A stretch of DNA of 64,000 nt, taken from NCBI GenBank assembly GCA_020137815.1, contig CM035360.1, positions 4,017,558 through 4,081,557 on the forward strand. The letters are read 5' to 3'. This document shows, piece after piece, positions 1 to 15,799 of the stretch. The number at the start of each line of letters is the position of its first letter. The first letter of the stretch is position 1. Source of the stretch: Hormiphora californensis. Lineage: Eukaryota; Ctenophora; Tentaculata; Cydippida; Pleurobrachiidae. The notes below the pieces were generated by a model, which saw only the letters and a program-made list of their open reading frames with translations, was not told the origin of the DNA and did not search any database. A program made the position numbers and the translations under genes.

Positions 1-2192
<2,192 letters not shown>

Positions 2193-2416
2193 ACAGTGGT
2201 CATCCGACATAATTGCCATATCTCGACGTGAACTTCGACGTGGAATTCGACGAGGAATAGCAGGCGTTTGTAGTTATGAACGCCTGATGTGCGCGGCACA
2301 TTGGCACGTGCGGCATGGGCAGCAGGCGTTCATAACTACAAACGCCTGCTATTCCTCGTCGAATTCCACGTCGAAGTTCACGTCGAGATATGGCAATTAT
2401 GTCGGATGACCACTGT
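2193..2416. mobile_element. Foldback element, about 90-bp near-perfect arms
   Basis: The sequence from 2193 reads back as its reverse complement ending at 2416. The arms are about 90 bp each, nearly identical, and surround a loop of about 36 bases (2288-2323) rich in CGCG/CACGTG. This is the structure of a non-autonomous foldback MITE. No clear target-site duplication was found. The high arm identity suggests recent origin or gene conversion. Confidence 0.8.
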
Positions 2417-3092
2417 CACAATGAAAAGAGGAAAGAAACTAGTCATTCATTGTGTTTTTTATTAATGTCCCATGCGTATATATTGCATTCGCAGTAATAC
2501 AACCCTATAGCCGCAGCTAGACCTTTTAAAAGAGCTAAACCATCTGAGCTCATTACACCCTTTATCTTTTCCTTTTAGGCAAGGTGGTTAAGGGGATGGT
2601 CAGATGGCGAGAAGCCATCGGTATACACTAATAGACTGGTTATATATGCGAGATGGCAGACTACTGCAGTTACCCTATTTAAGAGCTGCTATTCACAATT
2701 TTAACTATTCAACAAGATTAATTGCATTATGTTCTATCATAATGCGGAATTTCCCTGCCATGTGAATCCATGAAGAAAGGAAATCATGACCAGATCCGCT
2801 GTAGCAGCAAGCGGGACAAAAAATCCCGATCATTTATATATCACACAAACAGTATAGAGCAAATCCTTGTGTTTTAGTAGTACTAAATTGCGCGCCACGC
2901 CGCCACATTGCGCGCCACACATTTCCTGAAAACGTGCTAATAAAGTGGTTTTATTTATGAAGGATCAGCTCGTAACTGTGTGCGCGGCTCTTGTTGCTAC
3001 ACCGTTGCCCCTCGCAACTAAAGTGTGACCAAAAAGGTCCCTCTACCGATTAGTTAGTATACCAAAATGTCGTTTTCGAATTCTAACCCTGC

Positions 3093-3150
3093 TATGCCTT
3101 TTTGCAAAGCAAAAAGGCATCCGGGTGAATGCCTTCGGCATTCACCCGGG
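3093..3150. repeat. Two back-to-back short hairpins
   Basis: A hairpin at about 3093-3119 (arms TGCCTTTTTG / CAAAAAGGCA) is directly followed by a second at about 3120-3149 (arms CCGGGTGAATGCC / GGCATTCACCCGG). No gene is adjacent, so a terminator role is not supported. Confidence 0.6.
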
Positions 3151-3706
3151 CAGGGAAATAAAATTGTTTTGTTGAGGTTTGGGCTTTTCGTTATGGAAAT
3201 ATAATGGTAATGAAAAGGGTCAACTAATGAAAATAACGCCAACATGTGCAACCACCAAAAAAACCGCAATTAATAAAACACGCGTGAACATGTTACTTGG
3301 GCCAGTAACCAAACTTGACCCTATACGAGCACAGATTTGACCATGGAATGTGTCGCTGCTAGTGTTCCAATATTTGATATTGGATTCAACAGTTTAGTTT
3401 AATGTAATCTTCGAACCACATTCACTATGACACTGTGTGTATCAACTCCATCAGTTCACCTCTCCGCTTGTTGGATTTCTCTCAGTATATCATTGCGCCA
3501 TGTTTGCCAAATCATTCTCTCATGTAATGTGTGTCTGTGTTTTGCTCATGTGTGTCTGTGTACACATGTGGAGAATATCTCTCTGTCAGTGCCATGATCA
3601 CTCTTTTACATGTGCTGTCTCCACTTCTATAATCGCAGTGTAATTGAGTCCTTCTCGACCGAAATTACCGTCATGATGAGTGAATTAAACTGAACGGAGA
3701 GAATTA

Positions 3707-3708
<2 letters not shown>

Positions 3709-3775
<67 letters not shown>
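3709..3775. repeat. (GA)n microsatellite
   Basis: Uninterrupted GA dinucleotides for about 65 bases, followed by short GAGCTA repeats to about 3800. The LSLSLS open frames over it are repeat translation, not genes. Confidence 0.95.
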
Positions 3776-3777
<2 letters not shown>

Positions 3778-4453
3778 AGAGCTAGAGCTAGAGCTAGAGA
3801 GAGAGATAGTGAAAGAAAGAGAAATGTAGAGACAAAATGAAATAAAGGAAGACTGAGAGAGATACAATCTGGCACGAATCTCAGTTGAAGACTATCCTTT
3901 TCCTCACTACAACATTTCTCTGGTAGCTCTTCACCGCGTTTAATTTGTCGTGTCCCTCCCTCTGAACGCGTTATAGCGATAGTTAAGTTATAGTTACAGC
4001 TTTAACCGATCATTCTGCCTGTCGAGTTTTAATGGATTGGGATACTTCATGAAGGCCCCCCCCCACTCTTACCATATATTTCAGTTCTAGCTACTCACTC
4101 TCATGAGTGGAACCGAGAGCTACTTGTTGAGTAAGGGGTGAGAGACCACCACTTAACAAAGTACTGCATTATTAAACTTCAAAACAGTTGTCTCACTCCT
4201 GCAATGCCATGATAACAATCATGTTTTTGTTATTGCTTAGCTACTCATCTTATCAAGTTTTTACAACACCCCCCCCTTTACCCTATAAGATACGGTATTG
4301 AGCATCCATATGACCATGATGGCTTAGTAGCATATATCCTGAGTTCAATCAAATATTTTTCTTTTTCATTCAGCTTGCATGTAAAGGGTGAGTGAGTAAA
4401 TGAGATAAGCTTGAGAAAACCTTTGCGCAATATAAATACGTTGAGGACACGCT

Positions 4454-4683
4454 CCAGTTACAGATTTGGAACCGGGCGTCAGTTTCCTGATGGGAGATTC
4501 CTGATGGGAGATTCCTGATGGGAGATTCCGGATTCCCGATGAACCATGCTGTGCGTCATCATTTACAATGCGTGACTAAATTTCCAGCTAGAATGAATGG
4601 GGAGTTGAGCAGGATTCATTGTCAGCAGTGTGCAAAAATTCGCGCACCAGGAACCTGACGCCCGGTTCCAAATCTGTAACTGG
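4454..4683. mobile_element. MITE-like inverted repeat, 230 bp
   Basis: The left end starts CCAGTTACAGATTTGGAACC and the right end is its reverse complement, ending CTGTAACTGG. The arms are about 35 bp. Inside the left part a 14-bp unit (CCTGATGGGAGATT) is repeated three times in tandem at about 4486-4528. Confidence 0.7.
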
Positions 4684-5056
4684 TCCCTTACTGTTATAGA
4701 TAGAGCTGAGGAAAGTTGTTGGGCTTTGGAAAAAATGTCCAGGCTTTCTGTAGAAAAAAGAAGGAATATTTGCAGCGACTTTGTGTGTGTCCCAAGAGGA
4801 GGAACTAGGTTATTCGCTGCCAGGAACTCAATAACCTTTACCCTTTCCTCTCATGGGACTCATCGTTGTAATGACAATATTTTGCTAATAGCTCCTCCTC
4901 CCGCTAGTTGGCCACTGTGTACTGGAGCAACACACGCCGAGAATTCAATATCCATCACCTCTACTACAGCAGCAGCTCTGGCAAGATTATTAATATCGCC
5001 ATTTGTTTCCCTCTCTATCTATGATCTTTCTATCACTCTCTTTCTTTTTCTCTTTA

Positions 5057-5091
<35 letters not shown>

Positions 5092-5338
5092 TCCTATCTC
5101 TCTTTCTTTTTCTCTCAGTTGCAGCTCCAATAGTCTCTTCTGACTTCTCATTCTCGAAAGTGGAGGAGGGTATGACTTATGATACTGCTTTTGTTGGCAC
5201 CACATGCGGTATAGCGTGTGTTTTAGTAAACAGAGAGATATTATATGAGATACCGTGAGATATTATATCATTATGCTAAAATTGTTGTCATATAATCTAA
5301 TATTGTATATTGACCACATTCCTTTGAACTTTGTATGA

Positions 5339-5798
5339 GAGGAGACACACTGAAGTTGGTGGCACGCGTTGAGATCTCAACCGCATGACACACACTGAAG
5401 TTCGAATTTCGAAGTTTCGTGGAAATATGGAAGCAACGATTTTTGACTGAAAAATTATTTACAAGGGGCTAATTTCTTCACTAGTACATCTCTCGAGGCG
5501 TTCTTTATCCATACTGAGTCAATTTCACCGTTTTTGGCATTTTTGGTGAATTGGGACAACTGTGAGTGTGGCTGGATTGGCCATAATTGACAGAAACGGT
5601 GAAATTGACTCAGTATGGATAAAGGACACCTCGAGAGATGTACCAGTGAAGAAATTAGCCTCTTCCCCTCTTGCAAATGATTTATCAGTCAAAAATGCTT
5701 GATTCCATACTTTCGCGAAAGTTTGAACTTCGAACTTCAGTGTGTGTAACACGGTTAAGAGATCTCAATGCGAGCGACCAACTTCAGTATGTCTCCTC
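5339..5798. mobile_element. Long foldback element, about 460 bp
   Basis: The left end begins GAGGAGACACACTGAAGTTG and the right end is the inverted copy ending at 5798. The arms are about 200 bp each, imperfect but alignable throughout; for example, the motif around the sequence TGAGTCAATTTCACCG appears in both orientations. The loop lies near 5545-5580. The overlapping open frames are the two arms read on one strand. Confidence 0.75.
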
Positions 5799-6837
5799 CC
5801 TATGTTGTGTAATTTTCTTATTTAGGCTAGGTTTATTCTGTACTAATTAGGCTAGGTTCATTTTGTATACTATCATCCCCGCGTCGAACCTTGTGTTCAT
5901 CAACTGCATTGTTGGCGAATGCAGGGATAAGCTCAATCAACTTGTGTTAAAATAGCACTGTTTCATCACAGAAATCCTTCGTAAAATTCCTTTAAATATA
6001 CCCACATGCCTGTTGAATTGTGGTTACGAAATAACCCCTCGATTGAAAATCTTAGTAGAAATTTATGTCTAGTTGTCATTTTAAAATCGTTTTAAGAAAT
6101 ATTTCTCCGTTTCACAAAACGATTTTTAATTAATAATTGAAAATCGTTTTGCGCATTAAAACCGTATACAATGTACATTCATAAATTGGTTTCCATTCAT
6201 ACAAATTGCTATGTACACTTGTCATATTAATATATCATATCATATGCTGCTTGGTTTTTACAGCATTATGATGACTATGCTATTCCTCTCAATTTCACCA
6301 GAGTCCACATGAGCACAGACATTAGTGAGCGATCAACGCTGCACATCATGTATGCATCTTCTACTGTCGTCAGAAATTGGTAGTCCACCTGCAATTGTAT
6401 GAACTCAAACCCAATCGTTCATTGAGTTGTGAATCTAAAGATGGAACAAATAGTACTGATTTTACCACCCTCTGTATGTATTTGTTTATCAGCAACTTGT
6501 ACTTTTTCCAATGGTACATGGGAGAGTAAAATCTCTCTCCGAAATATATGTTAAAAGCTCTCTATACTTCTCTCACCCCACCACATGCAGCCCGATTAGC
6601 TCTCGGGTACTCCAAAAAGCGTTCTCCTCACAATATCGATCTCGATTTCGTGTATTTAATCAGTGTCTGGTATGTGTGTCGTGCGTCACCAATATAAGCT
6701 GCAATCATGACTAGTACAGTAACTGTAACCCAGTTGAATACCTTTCTTTCTCCTTCTTAGTCTCCTTCCTCTTCAGTCTCAATCTCTTTCTCCTTCAGTC
6801 TGAGTCGTCTGAGTCTGAGTCTGAGTCTCTGTCCCTG

Positions 6838-7141
<304 letters not shown>

Positions 7142-7285
7142 CCCATTCCCTCGCATGAGTTGCATGATCAATGTAATTTAGCGGTGGCCCCAACGCCTGC
7201 GATGCAGTACTCCCCCCTTGACAAGGGACACTATTTGATACTGTGTGCCTCTCTCTCCCCTGTAATTAACATATTGGGCTGCTAG

Positions 7286-7288
<3 letters not shown>

Positions 7289-7360
<72 letters not shown>
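7289..7360. repeat. (CT)n microsatellite
   Basis: About 70 bases of pure CT dinucleotide repeat. Confidence 0.95.
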
Positions 7361-7365
<5 letters not shown>

Positions 7366-8348
7366 GGTTGTTGACTAGTAGTAACCACGGCTATACCTAT
7401 TGTAATCCACACGTGCTTATCGCGGCGCCATCACAAGCCCATCGTACATTATGAATTGGTAGTGGTGGAGAATCTTTCAGGCATCGAGCTGACGCGAGGA
7501 GAGCTAGGAGAGTGGTCAGGCATCAAAATGCAGTATAGTGGATAATGCAGTTATTTCGGGAGAATAGTTCTTAGTTCATTGGTGGCCGATAATTGATCGG
7601 CTCAAAGTCGCCCTGAATCTAAGTGGTTCTCATTTAGTAAAGGTCTTTTAATGCAGTTCCCATTGTACTGTAAGCATATTACACTGGGGTATCATTGTCA
7701 CCATATTAACATGGCCGAACTATATTAGTTAGTGGCACAGTATAACTGCACTGTCATCAATTACAGAGTTGGGTTGCCGCGTATTCAATAGTAGTTGTAT
7801 AACACTACAGTGAGCGTAGTATTGCCAAGATCTTTTGGGCGAATGATTAAGTGGATTAGATCAGGGAGGATGGGTTATCACAATTTCTTATTGAACACAC
7901 GTGTACTAGCACATGACACGTGTCTTTGAGAGAGTCTCTTTGATATGAAATTGTAGTGATATGTGCAGATAAGATGATTAATGAAGGTTATTTGACTTGA
8001 ATAAGGTATAGACTTTACCTTACCTTATTCAAGTCTCTACCCAGTAGAATAGGATATTCTCAAGAATCAGATATACCGATTTTCTCCGGTGTTTTCTGTT
8101 TTCATCAGATATAATGCATGTAGTAATGACTAATGGCTCCATTTCCGGTTTTAAGGCCAGTAATTCTAGTCCATTGTATATACGAAGTAGTGGAATTTTT
8201 CTAATCTTTTCTATAGTAGTGATTCTATACATGTAAAACGTATTCTAGCAAATCGGTGCGATCTCGCTTGGAGCTCTTGAATTAATCACGGGTTGACATG
8301 CAGCGTTCTACTTATCAGGATTGCAGGTGAAGACGAGAGGGAAATACA

Positions 8349-8381
<33 letters not shown>

Positions 8382-9279
8382 CAGTGGAGAGAGATGAGAG
8401 AGAGAGAGAGAGAGAAGACGAGCTCAGTATATCGATAGGACTCTCTCTCGCTGCTGCATCGCCCGCGCCGAGACCGCGACATGCCGTCGAGCGCGCGATA
8501 TTAGATGAGCGCTCGATCGTAGAAAATGTTTGCTCTCACTCATTCCTCCCTAGAATAATTCCCACGTCTGCCAGTGCCATTATTATATAATGTCTAACAC
8601 ACGACAATTAGTAAGTGTTCGATTATTATCATACTAGACATAAGTTATTGTATAATTATTTCCCCGTGATCTTGATTTCCTTTCCTGTCTTCTCATTGGA
8701 GTATACGTTATCGTTTATCATAATCATATCATACTAAACATATCGAAGATTATTTTACTACCAAGTTAGCCTACTAATAATTTACAGAGAATTCTCTATT
8801 TCTTGGAACGGTTAAATCGTTTATAATTTGTCAGTTTAACTGAGTGTCGCGGTACTTTTACCTTGATTGAGACTGTCATCTTTATCTCGTGACACGTGAG
8901 CTTCCGAAATTCGAGAATTCCTGAATTAGTGGGCCCATGATCTCTCCTTCTATCCTTCAATCTCTACATTGAAATTGAATGATAAATGAAAAGTATACTT
9001 TATGCTTGATATTCATCATTCAATTTCAACGCTTTCTCCGCTCAACGCATCTATAATTATAGCACAAAGTTATGAAACTCATGACGTCAAATGGACATGA
9101 CAGCTCTTAGCTATTTATTAGATAATATTTGTGATGATGAATGCGTGTGTGTTAATCAAATCGTTTTGTGAAGGGAGAATAAAAGATTCAAGTTCTTCAT
9201 TAACTATCGACTTCTCTATGTTTCTTTTCATGAGGATTCATTTAGTTAAAATCACTGTTTATGAATTATATACCATGTA
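7361..9279. other. No gene recognised; short hairpins and a GA tract
   Basis: Single-copy-looking sequence without a supportable coding region. A hairpin with arms of about 18 bp lies at 7994-8035, a GA tract at about 8353-8412, and an imperfect inverted repeat around 8960-9035. Confidence 0.45.
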
Positions 9280-9451
9280 CAGTCGGACCCCGATTTAACG
9301 GCCCCCGATTTAGCGGCACCCCGATTTAACGGCAGCATAATCTTCCCCCGATATAGGAAATTAACAGTACTTGACCCCGATTTAGCGGATACCCCGATTT
9401 AACGGACAAAACCCTTTCCCCCGAGGGTGCCGTTAAATCGGGGTCCGACTG
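9280..9451. mobile_element. Pogo/Tigger-like MITE, 172 bp, TA target site
   Basis: The element begins CAGTCGGACCCCGATTTAAC and ends with the reverse complement, flanked on both sides by TA. This terminal sequence type (CAGT..GACCCCGATTTAACGG) and the TA duplication are typical of Tc1/mariner-pogo (Tigger) elements. Internal sub-repeats of CCCCGATTTA(A/G)CGG are present and there is no transposase frame, so it is non-autonomous. Confidence 0.85.
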
Positions 9452-10508
9452 TATACGGTTATGTGCTCCTTTCCAGCAGTTTGATTTTAAAACCCAATTT
9501 GAGTAAGCAGGAAATTATAATTTGATATAGCTGAAGAGAGCTCATAAATTCATAAATTTTTGTCCTACTTTTTAAGGCATGTTCCCCCTTCGAGTTCAAA
9601 TTGGTTGTCACAAAGAAAATGTCAAGTCGATCGACTGCTATTTAAAGGTGACCCCCCACAAAGCCAACTCGACAGAAAGAATATATTTCTTTAATTTCAT
9701 ACATTTCTAGAAACAGCTTTTTCACTTGAACTTCAATTAATCTGTCGGTACCTTCAACGGTCAACCAGTAGAACTGCATTATAGGAAAAAACGCTGGGAA
9801 ATGAGGTTGAGGTCTTGTATTATTTTCATTTTGGTGCCGTTTTTTTGCTAGATTCAAAAGTAATATTTTTGGGAGAAAACCGATAGCATGGCGAGGGTGA
9901 CCGATATTAATAGATGTGAATCTGATGCAGGGAACATTTATTAAAATTTTCACATTACCATTCTGATAATGTGAAAATTTCTTGCATCAGTTTTCCTCGG
10001 TCAGGAAATAAATAAAAGATAGAGAGGAGAAAGCTGAATTCCAAAAGGTTGTGTTTTCACGTCGTCATATTTTCTGCCGAAAATAAAACTGTTTCTGCTT
10101 TCATACAATCTGTGAAATTATGCAACTCTGAGCTAGTTCTCGCCTTATTCTGCTCTTATATCATCCCAATCTCTCTCTCGGTTGTTAGTAGCACCTAATC
10201 TAATCAGTCTGAGCAGTTTCGACCCAATTCATATAAGTCGTCTACAATCTCGCTATGGTATATTTAGTTCCAAGATGACATGATCATGTATATATCAGTC
10301 ATGATCCATCTTCCCCTACTCAACATTGAATCATACTAATCAACCTTGAATCATAATATTGTTTCCGTGCGTGCATGGGCACATTGTCCTAGGCGACTCA
10401 AATCTAACCACCATCACTGGTTGTTGAGTTTTTACAACGATGTCTTTAGTATAACACAACTTGACTTCCCTGGTTCTCTAATTATGATTAAATCTAAAGT
10501 CTATATTA

Positions 10509-10576
10509 CAGTCGGACCCCGATTTACCGGGTAAAACCGTTTCCCCCGAGCATCTTGGTAAATCGGGGTCTGACTG
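10509..10576. mobile_element. Short pogo/Tigger-like MITE, 68 bp
   Basis: It has the same termini as the element at 9280 (CAGTCGGACCCCGATTTA at the left, inverted at the right) and is flanked by TA on both sides. It is a deleted relative, 58 bases upstream of the GPCR start codon at 10635, so it lies in the promoter or 5'UTR of that gene. Confidence 0.85.
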
Positions 10577-10634
10577 TATTACTAATTACTACTGCACTAG
10601 AGTTCACTCGTTAAATCTCATTTTAGAGACCGTC

Positions 10635-13600
10635 ATGGGTTACTCAGAATCAAACGAGGAAGCGATAGAGTTGTTCGGGGATACGGATCACAACGAGGAT
10701 TGGTGGATAGGATCAGATCCAGTGCTGGGTTCCATCACCCTAGCGATAACCCTGGTGGCTGTACTGGCAAACTCCACAGCTGTATACTATATAAGCACGG
10801 TAAGAATTGTTCATTCTGTTCTCCTAAAGAGTTTTTTCAAAATATTTCACACTAATATTTCTCCCAGAGTACGGCATTGCGAACGCCTTCATTTCTCGTA
10901 CTACTTCTCCTTGCATGTGTGGATTTGTGTACGGGAGTCCTTCATTTACCCTTCGTAGCCTTGGCCTGCTTCACCGGCTCATGGCTAGGAGGTGAGTGTT
11001 AATTAAATAATTAAGTGGGTGATTTAGTTTTAGTAAGTAAGATTTCTACCAATTTAGTCATGTCGCGGAAAACAGTTGAGTTGATAATGGATTCTGATTT
11101 CTGATAGCTTATACAAGATAACCATCAACACCTAAACCACCTATCGAATCACGTTCCATTATTTTAACAATAGCATGAGACATGACAACCACGAATATGA
11201 GATAACCCGAGTAGAGGAAGAGCGAAACTTCGATTATCTTATACCCGCCATACAGATATATGTCAAAATATACTGATTTTCAGTTTTTACCGATATGAAT
11301 TATATTTGGGCCCAATATTCTTATCTGTCAAAACTCAAATTTTGGGGTTAACCCCCAACTACTCTCTAATTTACAGTGGTTATCCCTTCAGAGCCTTCCA
11401 TTTCACAATCAGAGATTGATAGAGATGTTTCAAAATAATAAAAATTATGATTTTGAAGACCTCCAACTGCTCTCTAACTTGCAGTGGTTAATAAATTCTT
11501 TGAGAGCGTTCCATTTCACAATCAGAGATAGTTTCTGTGGGTAACAGACTACATAACCCCCGTCCCCCAAAGTTTTGCAGAATTGCATATCACGTACAAT
11601 GATAATTTAATAATTCCTTTCAGAGCCTTCATTTCACAATCAGAAATAGTTTCAGACTACATAAAAACACCCAGCGTTTTGCAAAACTGCATAATTTAAT
11701 TATTCCTTTTAGAGCCATCCATACCAAGTGATCACGAGGCGATAACGAATATGAGCAAGTGTAACTGCACACAAATGGTAACGGCAACCGGACCATGGTG
11801 TATGATCAGCAGTTACATTCGACCTTTCATCCAGCCAATATCTTTTGTTACTGTCGTTCTCATCAGCGCCCTCAGGTACGTTTCGGTGGACGATCCAATC
11901 AGAAGCCTGGATTTCGAAATAAAGGCCTCTGATTGGCTCAGTAGATCATCCAGCTTTGAGCTTGGGATATATCTTTGGACTACGCTGCTGTCCCCTGTTA
12001 TCAGTGGCCGTCAAAAACGTGCACACTGGAGGACTGCAGCGTATGCCAAGGGTATACTCCACTTTTGGAGTACATTTGAGAGCGTCTTGACTAAGACCCT
12101 TCATCAGAACCATCGCCTAGTTTTGCATCTATGTAACACTATTGAATGGCATATCTCTAGTTCGTATGAACAATACAATTGTAGGGGTCAGGGGCGACTA
12201 TTTATTGGGCGTGGTCCAAGGGTCAAGATACATTGTCCCCTATAATAGCATAGATAATTATCTGTACAGTGAATACAAATGGCGCCAAAATACGAACCCC
12301 TAATACTTCCAACCAAAATACTCAAAACTATTCCCCAACTCTCTCTATCTCCCTATGCAGGGTGTATTCCTTATATTTTCCTCTATCCTACCGAAACCAA
12401 ATATCAAAACGAAGGGTAATACTCACCACCTACGTGGTGTGGTTCCTGACCATCCTCGGGCACCATTCCCACAACTTGGTTTGTCAAGGGCTACAACTAC
12501 AATCTCATAGCAAAACAGGTAACACCAATCATTTTGTAGCAAAACAGGTAAGATAATATTCTTTTGCTGATGCGTCAGCTAACAAAACAATCAGCCTTTG
12601 ACATACAACTATTATTCCCATGGCAATAAAACAATCAACAATTTTCAGTGTTTCTGGAATTTCACGGAGGAGTCTCATATCAAGTTTGGGTTCGTCTACA
12701 ACCTTGTTGTGTTTTTACTACTTTTCGCACTGCTAGCCTTTATGACTATTCTACTCACATTGGGGCTTTATGAGAGGCACAAAGTTCGGACTTCGCATGT
12801 CTAAAAAAGGGTAAGGCAAAAGTTAAATCAACTAAATTGTTCAAGCTCTAACTTGTAAGTTTAAGTCGTTAACTCTAGTTAATAAAGACTTATAATGCTG
12901 TTTTTTATCAGGCCGCAGAACGCAGTATCCAATAACCATGCCCGAGTAGCAGCCAAGGGGTCTGGTAAAAGCACGGGCAGCGGTGGGGATAAGGCTGGTG
13001 GGAGGGGTGAAAAACAGAAGACAGACTACAAACATGCCAGTTTGATATCAATAGCGATAGGCGTGGTTTTCATGATATCTATATTACCATTTTACATTTA
13101 TGGAATGATCCGATTCTACTCAAATGTAACTAACAAGTAAGTGAAGGGGGTTGTCCAGGAAGAATTATTCCTTAAAGTTTTCCAAATCATACTATTTTTG
13201 GGGTAAGAGCTACAGAAGAGTCTGCACAAGTGAAAGTGGGAAATTACAAATCATTTCTTCAGGCTAGATAAAAACACTCAAATGTTACTACGTATGATAG
13301 CATTTTGGATGCTCTACCTAAGTCCAACCTTAAATCCCCTTTTATACGTCCTGCGCCTGCCCAACGTCAGAAATGAGGTAAGTAAAAGCTTTTCTAATGA
13401 TGGTGGGGGACACACAAAACACAATAGCTGGGGACTCTGCTCTTCCGAAGTTAACAAATAATGATCTTACTATGTGACCGTATTGAGCTTGACTTGAGGG
13501 CCTATATCTTACAAACGTGAAGAAGAACGGGGAAGACTACTTACTATAACTCATTGTACACAACCGCTAGTATATTAAATCGATATTGTATATCTTAGAT

Positions 13601-15076
13601 TAGGGCTCGATTCTCCAGCTCACTTCGTCGGTTACTGAGTGAGTTTTGCGCTCGCATATCGTGTGCCTTTACTCCTCTTTCTCTTTACCTCTTTCTCTGT
13701 GCACGCACCCAAACATGTGCTTTTATATGTAGCCACCTTCATCAAGAATAATACCCATATATGGGCACTAACCTTGTTGAAATCTCAACAAGATAAACCC
13801 TGTGTCGCGGTCTCTATCGATCACGTACACATCACCCGCACATCTGTAAAATACAGTATCATGGTTCCCCTGCTGCTCTACAATCGGTACAAGCCATCCT
13901 GATGGCAAACGCTGCAGTCCCCCTATATAGCCTGTCGAAAACGTTTGCACTGGTGGTCTGCTGCAGCGCATACCAAAGCGATATCTGTAAAGCTTCGTGG
14001 GAACCAGGTTACTAAGTCTATGACCCCTTCCTCTCTCATGTTGATATGCGCTATGTCTGTGTAAATATGTTTTCTGTAGCTCGTACATCAACTTTTCAAC
14101 TAAAATATTGTGAATAGCAGTGCATGAGTGAAACAACGCTATACGTATCATATTCTATTAAATGTCGCACCGGAAATCTAGTAAATACAATTCACAAACA
14201 CCACTCACCACCTTCCTCTGCTCCGCTAGTCACATAAAACCACTGTTTTCAAAGCACACAAATCAGTTCAGACTGGTCCTGAATGTTAGTGACCACCCTG
14301 AATATTACAAACACCCCAGCCATGCACCACACCAAGCAATGCATCACACCAAGCCATGAATCACGTAGCATAATATTGATCTGCGGATTGAGAGTTTCCC
14401 GAAAACCCAACACCACTTCATCTAGCTGGTAGACCGATCGAACACCGGGCTGAAGAGCATCAGAGATCAGACCACGCGGAGCATGCGCCGGATTAGCCGA
14501 TCTGTGATGGGCCCTCCTCCCAACATGCACCCCATCAACCCTGTGGAGGGGTATACTGCAGCTGTTACTGTAGCGGAGGAAATAAGTTTGTTACGGCAGG
14601 GAGTCAGTGGAAATCAAGAGTGAGACTGCGTGCACGCTACCCAATTATATTCAGCTCATAATGAGCTGCTCATTAACACGATACAATCTTGTAAAGCTTG
14701 AATGCGAATCTTAGTGAAGACTATTGTAGAGCTGAAAATGAGTGCTCGAAAATCATTAAACTGCTGAGTTTTAGGTTTGACAGTTGGCTACAGAATGATC
14801 CATAAAAATGCGATGTAATTCTTTCTAGACGACAAAACATTTTCGAAACATCTTACCCTCGGAAATACTTTATACTAAAATGATCAAATTTGTCAAATTT
14901 GCGAACAACTACATTATATATCTAGAAATCCAATCATCATTTAATATCACATATATTTCCCATTTCAGTTGAGCAACAGATCGAAGGCCGGAACGTTCAT
15001 GAAGTCGCTCCGAGAGGGGAACACCTTTCTCCTGAACAAACTTGTCCGTTTTAATTTGAGAACTCGCACCAGCTAG
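10635..15076 (+). CDS. Class A (rhodopsin-like) GPCR, eight exons
   Basis: Seven-transmembrane receptor of the plasma membrane; the ligand is not predictable. Exons by splice consensus and phase: 10635-10799, 10868-10991, 11713-11875, 12361-12547, 12595-about 12798, 12919-13136, 13263-13377 and 14969-15076, giving about 427 residues. Visible family marks are N in TM1 (LANS), LACVD in TM2, the extracellular Cys before TM3 (GPWC) pairing with FQCFW in loop 2, LRVYSLYFPLSYR in place of DRY, a Pro in TM6 (SILPFY) and NPLLY in TM7. For exon 4 the second of two duplicated AAACAG/GTAA donors is chosen because only it keeps frame. The exon 5 to 6 junction is weak: an in-frame TAA (12802-12804) precedes the best GTAAGG donor, so a poorer donor at CAT|GTCTAA is assumed. 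The 1.6-kb intron 7 has no gene. Confidence 0.8.
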
Positions 15077-15345
15077 GACAATTATTATAGCTGCTTTTTA
15101 GTGTTTTCAGACAGTCAGAACTCATATTGTATGAGATATATCCTCGTAAGATGACGAAGGCCGACAGCTTTTTGGTCTTGTGGATAGAAAATGTGTGTAA
15201 ATTGATGCCAGTGTAACGTTTTCTTGTAAAAAATCAATACCGCCAGACGATCCACACCAAACAAAAGACTTGATATATTATGTATACTTGCCATGCTATA
15301 ATGCTGTGTGTTTAAAGGCTGAATTGTACTGTATTTGGACGTAAA

Positions 15346-15414
15346 CTGTCTGGCGCCGCCGACCCGATCTGAGCACACTGAGAATCAAATTGGGGTATGG
15401 GCGCCGCCATACAG
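15346..15414. repeat. GGCGCC-palindrome short repeat, copy 1
   Basis: Begins CTGTCTGGCGCCG and ends GGCGCCGCCATACAG, with an internal conserved core ATCTGAGC..AATCAAATTGGGGT. It is one of at least eight copies in this window (15346, 29089, 31599, 33993, 34250, 61559, 61649 and 62819). It behaves like a short interspersed palindromic MITE. Confidence 0.8.
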
Positions 15415-15799
15415 GACGTAAAATATGCATAAAATACAGCACCGCACGTTTGGTGTAATATAGTTTCCGAAAACACAGCATTATGTTTCTCTAGATGACT
15501 GTATGTAATGTGTTGTAAAACCCCGTGAAATGTTTAACAGCTGCTATATGTTCATACGTAAGTAATACAATTATACCCAAAACAATGTCATAATCTTATT
15601 TTGGTGACAAATTTGAAGCCGAAAGACCGAAGAATGGAACAAGCTTTGAGTCGCTTGACACTGTTTCCGTGCTTTGCAATAAAGAGAAAGTTTGAACAAT
15701 TCAAAAAACGTTAACGTCTCAACCGTTTTGGTCATCATCACAAAATACTTATTATTCCGCTTTGTAGCCTTAACTGCTAGAAGAGCAATTACATCTGCT

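Noticed and set aside
4630-5133. 167-codon plus-strand frame
   Set aside because: Begins within a MITE arm and ends in CT repeat; no domain or splice support.
9642-9953. 103-codon minus-strand frame
   Set aside because: AT-rich sequence without recognisable domain, splice context or codon bias.
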